Below, piece by piece: positions 1 to 9,117 of a stretch of DNA of 64,000 bases (position 1 is the stretch's first letter; each line of letters begins with the position of its first letter). Position numbers and translations under genes: made by a program. Origin of the DNA: Melanopsichium pennsylvanicum. Lineage: Eukaryota; Basidiomycota; Ustilaginomycetes; Ustilaginales. The stretch lies in NCBI GenBank assembly GCA_900208305.1, contig OAPG01000010.1:310001-374000 (forward strand). Reading direction: 5' to 3'. Under the pieces are notes generated by a model. It searched no databases, was not told the DNA's origin, and saw only the letters and a program-made list of their open reading frames with translations.

Positions 1-456
1 AGCAATGGTGAAGGCGGGATGGAACTGACCACCCGAAGTAGTGGCGCAGACGACGATGGCGAAAGTGATACCGAAAGCATAGGCGAAACCAATCATGGTA
101 AGGTTTCCCTGAGGAGATCCTCCATAGGTGGTGATGAGGTAGCCGGCTGTGGCCATTTCTCCTGCGAGACAGTAAAACATGGTTCCAAAGAATTCGGCGA
201 CCAGAGCAGGAATGAGAGGAGGAAGGGATTGTTCGAATCGAACGCGACCAGACCAGTTGGCGAGACCAGAGGACGGGGCAACATGGCGCTGCACGTCAGT
301 ACGCCCCTCGAGGATTTCTGTTACACCGAGTTCGAGCTCGCCGTTCTTGCGATGGGCTCGTTGGAAGTGGTGAGACGACGCACTGCCGACATCCTTGTCC
401 GAGACGTCGGTGTTGAGCTGCTCAGCAGGGATGTAGTTGGGGCTGGTGGTGGACAT
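1..456 (-). CDS. Aquaporin-like MIP-family channel, 5' part only
   Basis: This is the first 152 codons of a membrane channel of the major intrinsic protein family; the rest lies beyond the left edge. The start ATG is at 454-456. Residues 1-75 are a hydrophilic N-terminal tail. A first membrane helix follows (about 78-99, containing AEFFGTMFYCLAGE), then a second (about 120-140). The reading ends in loop B, SGGQFHPAFTI, where the usual MIP motif SGG-x-x-NPA is replaced by HPA (residues 146-148). Family knowledge: MIP channels carry water, glycerol or other small solutes across membranes, and the two NPA boxes meet in the pore. The altered first box suggests one of the divergent fungal aquaporin groups (X-intrinsic-like), but without the second half this is inference. 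No intron is visible in this part. Confidence 0.75.
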   Translation of the reverse strand, partial: MSTTSPNYIPAEQLNTDVSDKDVGSASSHHFQRAHRKNGELELGVTEILEGRTDVQRHVAPSSGLANWSGRVRFEQSLPPLIPALVAEFFGTMFYCLAGEMATAGYLITTYGGSPQGNLTMIGFAYAFGITFAIVVCATTSGGQFHPAFTIA

Positions 457-3400
457 GGTAATAGGTGAGGACGAAGGCTCACAGTGAGGCGTCTTGGTGA
501 TGAGGGAGGAGGAAAAATAGATGTGCTGGAGACTTGATGCAGTACACAGTATCTGCTTCAAGCTCAGAAGAGGAAGAGGGAATATAGAAGTATGAGGGAG
601 ACAGTGGAGGGAGGATCCAAGCTGAGCGTGCTGCGTCGTATTCAAGAGTTGTGAGGTGGGTGTTCACCTTATATGTCTGCGTCAATCCGAAAAGGCAGGT
701 CACTCGGGGCTTAGCAAGCTTTTGGGAGCAACACCACAAGCAGGGTCAAAAGTGGGCCAGGGTATGTGCAGTTTTGCAGGAAAGTGCTAAGGTTTGTGTT
801 GCAGAGCGGCGTAGACTACGAGCATTGCGCTGTTCTTCCCCCCTTCATTGACGCGAAGAACAAATTTAAGTGATGAAGCGCTGGAGCGGCAAGCCCCAAG
901 CCATGCGATGCAGCCGAGAGCGAGAGCCTGCTCGATTAACATCTGATGCTGTGTGGGAGCTTACATCAACACTCAAAGCAGAGAAATTGCTCTCGTGGTA
1001 AGGGGTAAGCGCAGGAACATCTCGTCTTGATGCAGTCGCAAGTTGAAATCTGGTGGCAAAACCACATCTGCGATTAGGCGTGGGGTAATACAGAACGGGT
1101 GGCAGGTTGGGAGTGCGATTGGGCCCCGCACTATGATCTTTTTGGATTGTGAATTGTGCGGGGTACTTGGTGCATCGTTTTTTTCGTGGCGCCCTGCGTC
1201 TGCGAGACGGTCTTGGCGCGGATGCATGCAGAAAAAACGACTTAGCAGATGTCATGGTCATCAGCGAACGTCGAATCAAGTCTAGCAATGCTCTGGTCAT
1301 GTGGCGATGGAGATGGCGGAACAGGATAGGCCGCGAGATCGCCGTAGAGGAAAAGCCAATCTGTGCCTGAATGGTACACTTCGAGAGAGTGACTAGAACA
1401 TGGCTCGGCCCTACAAACGCTCACTCTGTCTCAAAAGCGTCGGGGTTGCATACGACCCCGCACTCAGTAAGGGCAAAGCAGGACAGGAGGAGACAATTGC
1501 GAATGCAAAGTATTAAATTAAAGAACACGAGAGGATGAGCGAATTCAGATGACTGACATTTGAAGACACACACACAAAAGGGGATCAAGTTTGCAGGTGT
1601 TGCAAACCGTGGGGTCGGTCGGCGAGGGAAAAAAAAAAAAAAAAAAAAAAAAAGTATTCGGCGGAAAGCGTGCCACCGGTTGTACACCCGCAAACAGACT
1701 TACTGTACCACTTGCGCGCAACTTTGCTTCTCGATCCTTTCGGCCTACCTTGTGCTCGCGTGTCTAGAATCGAATTCTTGATTAGGGTTGCTTATTCCGA
1801 AGGCATCTTTGTGTCCCTTCTTGTTGTTGATGTTGGGGTCACGTTGTCGCTTTTACGTTGAGCAACCCCTCTATTCCTGTGTTGCAGGAAGGCAGCGTAT
1901 CTGTTTAGTTCTAAGTATGTTTAAGATTGTTATTTCGGTCCCGACCTTGATACGCAAACGAATTTGACCACAGGACGGTTGACTGCATGTGATACAACGC
2001 GGTAAAGCCAAAGCGTTGTGGCTTGAGGAGGCAGAGAGGACATGGGGATGTAAGAACACCGGTTTCTTTGGTTACTATTGTTCTTCGGGCTGCACTTTGT
2101 ATCAAATCTTACCTAGACACAAGGTTTGCCGAAACCATTCGCTCACATTCCTTTTTGGTCTCACCTAACACCCCTTAACTTGTCTTGTCAAAGTTCTCTA
2201 CTCTTCTTGCACATGCCCCTTACATCACCTTTTCAAGCTGAAAGATACGTAATAATGTTCTGTACGATCAATCAGATCAGTTATCTGTATGACTATCTGT
2301 AGATGATTAGATGAGGCGTCAAGGGATGAATTAGAGGTTGCACGGAGCAAGGTCGACACAGTACGGCATGGACGATGCGCCGTGCCAAGCCTTCAAGCCT
2401 CGAAATCTCCAAGGGCGCCCATGGTATGCGAGGAAAGAAGCAAGCAGTGAATTGGTGAAGGATGGGTGTGTGTAGGTGTGTCAGAGGTCTGGTCATCGCC
2501 ATGCGACACGGCAAGTCCACGTGAGGTCGAATCGATTTTGTGTCATCTCTCCCTATTCACCTGACTGTTTATGCCGAGTGTGGAGAGACTCGCTTATTCG
2601 TTGAGTGATGGCTCAAGGTGAGGGGACAAGCAGCTCTAACGGAGCTAAACCAACGTAAACACTGCACTCAGCCACTCAATTCGCTCAGCCTTTCGCAACA
2701 ACGAAAAGTCAAACTTCAAGTAAAGTTGGCTTATCAAGGGAAGGCGGGCAAGTATCTCCGGCAACATGAAACGATCTACCCGACCGGCAGTGTTTCATTC
2801 TGAGCCGGAGGTACGGAGAGAATTTTGACCACGCAGAAAATTCTGTTCTGACCGTCAGCTTGTTATTGATTTTCAATAATTTGCATGAAGAAAAAAAAAA
2901 AAAGTAAGTTGATTTTGATTAAGCCACGCTTTGGTGCTGTAGAGTATACATACAGTACAGTAATTTACAACAGCCAAGAGTCATCTTCTCTATGAGTAGT
3001 AATATCTTGTTCTTGGTCCAGAACCAAATCCACAGAAAAAGCAGGCTACAATGACCAATCACCCAAATCTTGTCACACACAGTACAGTACAGTGTTAAGG
3101 TCTTGTCATCTTGTGGTAGAATGTAGAATGTGGTTTCAGTGAGTTAAGGCTTTTGCCAGATAAATCAAGTCACCTCTGTTATGCTTGTCAGGAACATGCA
3201 CTTGCAGATTGATTTATTCTCACATGGGTCTGTGTTTGTACTTGTTGGAATGGGGAGCATCTGATTGAGATGAATAGGTCTCCTGTACTGCTTGCAAACT
3301 GCAGTCAAAGATATGTGGTAGCAACAGGACTCCATGGCCTGAGTGGAACATGGTGCTGATGCAGCTCTTTGCAGGGGAGTGATGAGGCCTTCGAGAGATT

Positions 3401-3673
3401 CAGAGCTGGGTCAATTGAAGGGTCCCAGTTCTAAAGCCCTTTCTAACCCAATGATAATCCCCCTTTTTCCTAACTTTTATTTTCCAGGTGAAAAAAAGGA
3501 AATGTTCATTATAACATTTCCACTGCCATTCCACGTCCTCCAATCCTGTCTAGAACATAGCAGCTCAACAAATATCCTCGCAAAAGATGTCCAATCATCC
3601 TTCTCTCTTCACAAGAAGGAGCAACACAATGTTCCTGATCAAATGAACAGAAAAACCGCAAAAAAAATCCTGT
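457..3673. other. Gene-poor intergenic region
   Basis: I see no convincing gene in these 3.2 kb. The first few hundred bases hold the promoter and leader of the leftward aquaporin-like gene. Short open frames here lack recognisable domains. The part from about 2800 to 3340 is AT-rich and carries CAGTACAGTA-type motifs (2951-2968 and 3080-3094). Confidence 0.5.
1629..1653. repeat. Poly(A) run of 25 bases
   Basis: An uninterrupted run of 25 A lies in intergenic DNA. It could be replication slippage or the tail of an old retroposed fragment. I see no recognisable element next to it. Confidence 0.9.
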
Positions 3674-3786
3674 CGACGCCCGTCGGATTTGAACCGACGC
3701 AGGCAGAGCCTATAAGTTTACTCATCTTCTCGAGATGAACGAATTAAAATTCGAGACTTACCCCTTAACCACTCGGGCAGAGCGCC
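3674..3786 (-). tRNA. tRNA-Ser(CGA) with an anticodon-loop intron
   Basis: The minus strand folds as a class II tRNA. The 7-bp acceptor pairs 3786-3780 with 3681-3675 (two G-U pairs), with discriminator base at 3674. The D arm has stem CCC/GGG around GAGTGGTTAA. The anticodon stem is TAAGT/ACTTA, with anticodon CGA at 3753-3751 (codon UCG). The long variable arm AGGC-TCT-GCCT is typical of serine tRNA, and the T arm is GTCGG-TTCAAAT-CCGAC. A 31-nt intron (3719-3749) interrupts the loop after position 37 and contains TTCG, which can pair with the anticodon as in other nuclear tRNA introns. Mature length is 82 nt without CCA. A T-run follows the 3' end, fitting a Pol III terminator. Confidence 0.93.
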
Positions 3787-4245
3787 TTGTTGCATATTCG
3801 ATATTACATGTGATAGATATATTTTACCTATGTCACCAACCATCGATATTTGTCTTCCTTTGGTCAATATGTGCTCCTCATTTTCTACGTATTTAATACT
3901 TTGGCCGAGTTCTCGAAGGTCTTGTCATGCTTCCACTGCCACGATTGCATTCGGTAACGTTTATACGAAAAGCACAAGTTGCGTACAATAAAGCTCCTCT
4001 CACTGAGCGGGAGCTACGAGTATCTGCCTGTCGTCTCACGAAGGGTGAGTTATTTGTGCTCCAACATTCTGGCCTCACGTTTGGAACACGCTGTGAAACG
4101 GTCGCAAGAAAACAGATGGCTGGGTGATGCGACACCGCATTGCATTCTATTGTCTGCGGAGGATAGTCATAGTAGTGATCCTGTACTCTGTGAGAAGCTT
4201 TCTATCGTATCGCAGAAAAGGATCGTGAACAACCCCCTGACATAT
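3787..4245. other. Intergenic region between tRNA-Ser and the kinase gene
   Basis: This holds the 5' flank of the leftward tRNA gene and the 3' flank of the leftward kinase gene. I see no other gene. Confidence 0.5.
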
Positions 4246-5574
4246 TTAATCGAGCCCACGCAGTGCAGCTTGTGTAAGTTCAATGACTTCCCCAATCGGC
4301 GGCCTCTCCCCGGCTCTGACCACAATGCATCGCCGAATGACCTCCCTAGTCTTCTCCGAATACGGATCCTGTCCGCTTTCCGGAAATTTGAATGCTCCAT
4401 TCAACACGGCCAGAGCAATGCTTCCACCCTGCTCGATCGTTTGGCTCGTCTCAAATGGCGAATGTAAGTAAGCCAGCGCATACAGCAGGCAACCTAACGA
4501 CCAGATATCTACTGCCTCAGTCAACGTTACGTCGGTAGGCACGTCAAACAGCTCTGGCGCACGATACGGCATGGAAGAGCGTTCTGCGGCCAGATCCTGA
4601 TGTGCAACCGCTTGCCTTCGACTTTTGATGTGGATTCGGGCCTTAATGGTACTTCCGAAATCCATTAAGATCGGAGTCGTAGAATCGTCAGCAACCATGA
4701 CGTTGCCTGGCTTGATGTCGCGGTGAGCATATGGTAAGAGTTCACCAACAGTTCCTTGCTCCATTCCTCCGTCGAGCGCGGGTTGCTGAACGGAGTGGCC
4801 GAAATCTCGACCTTTGCCCTTGTTACTTGGCTTTGGTGGATACGAAGAGTTGTCTCCCTCTCCTTCCGCGTCGTTGGAATCAGAAAGGAGGGGTGATTCG
4901 GCCTGCGAGTCAGAGAAAGGGTCCTGAGGAGGCGTTACTTCCATGCGAGGAGCATTCGAAGTACTCCTCGTGGCCGCAACGTTGGGCAAGCGGTATTCGT
5001 GCATCTCCTTAACAGCTTTGCAGATCCCCAAGAATAGATTTAGCATCTCCCTTTCGCCAAACCTCGTGCCTCTGACTACGTGTGCATTGATCGCATCTTG
5101 CAAGTTGCCTTTCTCATAAAACGGCAAAAATAGATAGATCACTTTACCACCATCGCCACCTCTCCCACCTCCTCCGTCTGGGTCACCGGAAGGCAGATTA
5201 CCAAACAATGTCCCACTGCCTGCATCATCCTGCACCACGCAGCTGTCATAGATCGGAATGATGTGAGGGGATCGGAATCGTTTCGTCGCTTCGATCTCCT
5301 TCATTGCTTCCTGGAAAGAATCGGCTCCGTAGGACGAACACCGAATCTTTTTCAAAGCAAACAGCCGGCCAGATTCTTGATCTTTGACAAGATAGACAAA
5401 GGAGAAGCCGCCTTCGCCGAGGAGCTTGACGATTTGGAAATTGCGCCCATTGAGCTTGAGGACGGAGGTCTCGGGCGTGCAAGGGAGGCAAGAGGTTATC
5501 GCAAAGATGGCATCTTGGGCGCGCTCGAATAGGGAGCCGACAAGCCCGGAAGATGAGGAATGGATAGAAGGCAT
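4246..5574 (-). CDS. ENV7: Serine/threonine protein kinase, STK16/Env7 type
   Basis: A 442-residue kinase of the NAK/STK16 family. Visible motifs: glycine loop GEGGFSFV (53-60), ATP-binding Lys75, catalytic HRDIKPGN (284-291), DFG (305-307) and activation-segment YRAPE (337-341). Cys29 and Cys32 in SCLPC near the N-terminus fit the acylation by which STK16 and yeast Env7 attach to Golgi or vacuole membranes. About 80 residues (195-275), rich in Ser, Pro, Asp and Gly, are inserted before the HRD loop, and a Gly-rich stretch sits at 130-143. I chose the ATG at 5574; the frame stays open 15 codons upstream but without an ATG. It is divergent from the hydrolase gene to its right, with about 360 bp between starts. 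Family knowledge suggests a role in vacuole fusion or secretory trafficking. Vacuolar location here is inferred. Confidence 0.88.
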   Translation of the reverse strand: MPSIHSSSSGLVGSLFERAQDAIFAITSCLPCTPETSVLKLNGRNFQIVKLLGEGGFSFVYLVKDQESGRLFALKKIRCSSYGADSFQEAMKEIEATKRFRSPHIIPIYDSCVVQDDAGSGTLFGNLPSGDPDGGGGRGGDGGKVIYLFLPFYEKGNLQDAINAHVVRGTRFGEREMLNLFLGICKAVKEMHEYRLPNVAATRSTSNAPRMEVTPPQDPFSDSQAESPLLSDSNDAEGEGDNSSYPPKPSNKGKGRDFGHSVQQPALDGGMEQGTVGELLPYAHRDIKPGNVMVADDSTTPILMDFGSTIKARIHIKSRRQAVAHQDLAAERSSMPYRAPELFDVPTDVTLTEAVDIWSLGCLLYALAYLHSPFETSQTIEQGGSIALAVLNGAFKFPESGQDPYSEKTREVIRRCIVVRAGERPPIGEVIELTQAALRGLD

Positions 5575-5933
5575 GACTGCTAAGCGAGCCGGGGAATGCC
5601 GCAGCAAGAGGATTCGCAAGCTGAAATAAATGCTATATGGGAGGCGATGTCGTGTTGGTGTGGGAAGTGGTTTAGATCAACACTTCGAGGTCAGGAGGTT
5701 GGATCGGTCCATCAATCTTCTCACGTTAAGCATCTGGAGATCAACAATCGGGCAGCTCTGCAGGCGTGGCGGTACAGCGTGGGAGTGCACGAGCCGTCTG
5801 GTCCTCTTGGCATCCGCCTCATGATAAGGGTCTAACATTCTTCGGACAATTCCGACATGTAGCTGCATGTGTGCCTGTTCTCATGCAACGAAGCACGGGC
5901 CAACCGCGGCACGGCCGAGTTCCGGCACATAAA

Positions 5934-7016
5934 ATGCTTCCGTTTCGTTATCGAAGAAGCGTCTGTATAGCCGCACCACTTCGCCTCATTCTGTCCAAAT
6001 TTCCACCTTCATCACAACGACTTCTGCACCATACTCTTTGTGGGAGACATCGCGACAAGCATCTCAATATGCGCACGCTCACTTTCGAATTCGCAAAACG
6101 CCAAGTGCCAATTCTCCTCGACCTTTGTCTGCCCGATTCTCCTTCCTCTTCACCCCTTCCCATCTTCATCTGGTGGCATGGAGGAGGACTCATTCAGGGC
6201 TCCCGTCAGGCCATGGCCCCACACCTCAAACGTGCCGTCGACAAGTACAACATTGCCGTCGTTTCTACCGACTACCGCCTTGCCCCTCAGGTTCGAGTTC
6301 CCGACATCCAACGGGACATGGTGGACTGCTTCAACTACGTCATCCACAAGCTTCCTTCTGCGGTCGCAGAGAAGGGCGAGAAAGCAAAACTTGATACCAA
6401 CAACATCGTTCTGAGTGGCAGTAGCGCTGGAGGCTGGCAATGCTTGATGGTAGGACTCGGAATGTGCGAAGGACTCTCAGGAGAAGATCTGGAGAAGAGA
6501 GTAAAGGGCATTGCTGCAATCTACCCTATCACTACTATGAATCACAAGTTCTTCCTCGAGAAACAGATTCCATTCGGCGGAATGCTAAAAGACGACCCAG
6601 ATTCGTTCGCCGAGTTTAGAGATCCCAATGCAGACGTGACGGCAAACACGGCCAACGTGGAGCACAGGAGAAAATTTTACATGCATGCTCAGCAAGACGC
6701 GTTGTTCCCTTCGCTGCTCTTTTCTCGGCAGCAGAGGGATGAAGGTTGGTTACAGAAGACGGATGTTGTGACTTTCCTCCGAAGCAGCTCGGAAGATCAG
6801 AGGAAAGCTTTCCCTCCAATCTATATCGTGCACGGTGAGAAGGACACAGCAGTCGACGTGGATCACGCAAGGAGGCTCGAGAAGGCACTCAAAGAAGTTG
6901 GAACATCGGTGTTCTACGACGAGGTCCCAGGCAGGGATCATCTGTGGGATCAACTGGAGCCTGAAGAGAACTTGGAGGCGCTATGGGACTTCACTATCAA
7001 GAAGCTTCATGCTTGA
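5934..7016 (+). CDS. Alpha/beta hydrolase (esterase/lipase-like, HSL-type)
   Basis: A 360-residue serine hydrolase. The oxyanion-hole motif HGGG is at 82-85, the nucleophile Ser164 sits in GSSAG (162-166), and the other triad members are probably Asp304 (GEKD) and His336 (RDHLW). Order and spacing match the alpha/beta_hydrolase_3 group, which contains esterases, lipases and some deacetylases. The substrate cannot be told from sequence. The start is uncertain. The ATG at 5934 gives a basic, Arg/Ser/Leu-rich, acid-free leader of about 40 residues that looks like a mitochondrial presequence. An ATG at 6069 gives a compact 315-residue enzyme, and 5883 is also in frame. No intron is needed. It converges with the DUF202 gene, with 251 bp between stops. 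Confidence 0.82.
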   Translation: MLPFRYRRSVCIAAPLRLILSKFPPSSQRLLHHTLCGRHRDKHLNMRTLTFEFAKRQVPILLDLCLPDSPSSSPLPIFIWWHGGGLIQGSRQAMAPHLKRAVDKYNIAVVSTDYRLAPQVRVPDIQRDMVDCFNYVIHKLPSAVAEKGEKAKLDTNNIVLSGSSAGGWQCLMVGLGMCEGLSGEDLEKRVKGIAAIYPITTMNHKFFLEKQIPFGGMLKDDPDSFAEFRDPNADVTANTANVEHRRKFYMHAQQDALFPSLLFSRQQRDEGWLQKTDVVTFLRSSSEDQRKAFPPIYIVHGEKDTAVDVDHARRLEKALKEVGTSVFYDEVPGRDHLWDQLEPEENLEALWDFTIKKLHA

Positions 7017-7267
7017 AGAACCGCCCCGGAAATGTAAAGTAGCACGACGAAGACAAGATGAAATAAAAGTAGGAAGCCTCAGCTGGTTTGAACACGCTAG
7101 AATGAGCCTAGCTGCGAGAGGTGATTAGGAGGAATAGCCTGCGGCGTCGAGCCATGGTCGATGAGGTAATTGGGTATAGAATTTGAGAAGACCAATACTG
7201 TACCAGCGGATTTGCTTCCGCTCGACGCGGGCGAAATAGCTGCCATCGTAAGGCGGGACCTGCCTGC

Positions 7268-7941
7268 TCAGACTCGCAGGATGAGCACGAGCAGCGCAAC
7301 CTCGACCAGACCAACGAATGCAGTTGCCGCGGCCACCACTGAGCCGGCCGTAACGAAACTTTCGCGCAGCACTGTGCGCACAGGCGCCGGTGGTCCTTGG
7401 CGCGCTGCCGTGCCATTCTGCTGAGGGTCGTACTGCGACTTTGATAGCGCCTGAACCGTAGACTGCGCGGCCGAAGTGATATGTGCCGCATCTTGCGTTG
7501 AGGAGGATTCTTGATGAGGCTCAAATACCTCCATTGCCACGAACCGGTTCGCATTATTGACTGCCATACGATAGCGGAATACGGCTACCGGTATGAATCC
7601 CATGCCTAGGATCGCATAGACCAGACCTTCATGGCATGAGTGCAATGGATAGAGGTCGGTGAAAAAGGCTCCTCAGTCTTCTGCAGCAAGAGACGCTCGC
7701 CACGGCAATATCTAAATGGCAGCTACGATGCCTCGGCATGAACGTCGTACTCACCCACGTAGAAGAATTTTGGCTGAAATAGACGTAAAATCACGGTAGC
7801 ATAACATAGCTGGCCAAGCGCTGTTCTTGCATAGGCGCCATCAAAGGTTCTTTGAACTGCCCGGTAGTCCAAAAGATCACGCTGGCTGAGCTTGATAACG
7901 TTCGCTCGAGGTGGTAGTTGCTCCGTCTCTAACGTGACCAT
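7268..7941 (-). CDS. DUF202-family small membrane protein, two exons
   Basis: A 181-residue protein encoded by exons 7755-7941 and 7626-7268. The 128-nt intron (7627-7754) has donor GTGAGT and acceptor AAG. Splicing joins FFYV to GLVYAILG in frame and joins three predicted membrane helices: about 41-55, 63-80 and 152-179. The N-terminal region (RDLLDYRAVQRTFDGAYART) has the RTxLAxxRT-like amphipathic lead of DUF202 proteins, which include bacterial YidH and fungal vacuolar or plasma-membrane relatives of unknown function. The middle, 95-150, is a polar Gln/Ser/Ala loop. Start ATG is at 7941; longer upstream reading is possible but looks non-coding. No function can be given beyond membrane localisation. 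Confidence 0.75.
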
Positions 7942-9117
7942 TGTGCGCAAGTTAGGAGGCCAAACCCGTAGACTCTTGACGATGGTGGTTGTGGTGATCA
8001 GTATCAGGCTCGAAAGGAATGCTTTTTGTGAAAATGGTTTGAATTTGCGGAGCAGATGGTGCGTGCGAGACACACCAGATGATACCACAATATGGTTGAT
8101 CGGGGATAAGGACGGCGGCAACGGCCCCGATGTTGACATGCGTTCTCCCGTACAAAGCATCATGCAGACGCACGGCCGTGCCGAGAATTTGGATTCTGTG
8201 TGTGAGAACAGAGGTGACTGGCAGCCGACGCGAGCAGCTAAAATTGTCTTCGCTGCACGCCCGCCTGCACACACCCTTGTCTATCTATCCACTAGGCGCT
8301 GACAACCCAACCCCGAAGTCAGAATCAAGATAGCGTCCGACGTATCGTTTGATGAAAGAGATCCAGAAGTATCATGCTCGACCAAGTTAACGCCTTATCT
8401 CAACCTCGTGTCCATGCTTCTTCGTCCGACGGATGCCCCAGCGCATCGCGGAGATCTTTGCCGACCTCTTGCTCGATCTCGCTAAGTGATGCGTCGAGAC
8501 ATCACGAGCTCGCTTGCGTATTCAACCCTAGTTTCTGCTGCTGAGAAGACCCGCTAACCTAAACAACAAAAGAAAGTGCGACCTTATTTCAACCTTACGT
8601 TTCGACTGCAATGCAATGCGATGCCATGCGATGAGAAGATTCACATGTCATCAGAGTCTGTTCGCAGCGATTGCTGTCCAGGATCGTGACTTGAATGATG
8701 GCTTTGCTCCGTCGCGGCACACCTTAGACACTCGGATGTGGGAGCTTCGCTTCGCTCCGCAGTTACTTTCCGCACCCCTTGCATATCTCGCTGTCCGCGC
8801 CGCCTGCAAGTGTAGAGGCAGACCTTGTAATTGCATTGCTCCGGCCTGGTTTGAAGCGCTTGAGCACAGTTCTACGTATTGTGCATCGAGCTGATGCTGA
8901 GCCCTAGCGATGAGTGGCCTGTTTGCTTTTACCGTCTCGGCCATCATTCGTTGTGACGCTCTCGTCACTTGACCGAGCAAATCCGTCCTCTGATGTTTGA
9001 CATCCATGTTCTGTCCTAGCGTCTTGGATCAATGTCATTCTTTCCCACCATCACCCACGCATTGACCATGAAAAGGCTATCGATGCCATTTCTCGCTACC
9101 ACAGAAACCTTCCGAGC
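7942..9117. other. Divergent intergenic region
   Basis: This 1.2 kb separates the leftward DUF202 gene from the rightward F-box-like gene and should hold both promoters. A short patch near 8610-8635 repeats GCAATGC/GCGATGC. A 118-codon open frame on the minus strand (8651-9007) has no recognisable domain. Confidence 0.45.

Noticed and set aside
866..1300. 144-codon minus-strand open frame
   Set aside because: No domain, erratic composition, and no recognisable start or homology; most likely chance in intergenic DNA.
3343..3738. 131-codon plus-strand open frame
   Set aside because: Its end runs through the tRNA-Ser gene on the other strand and the peptide shows no domain.
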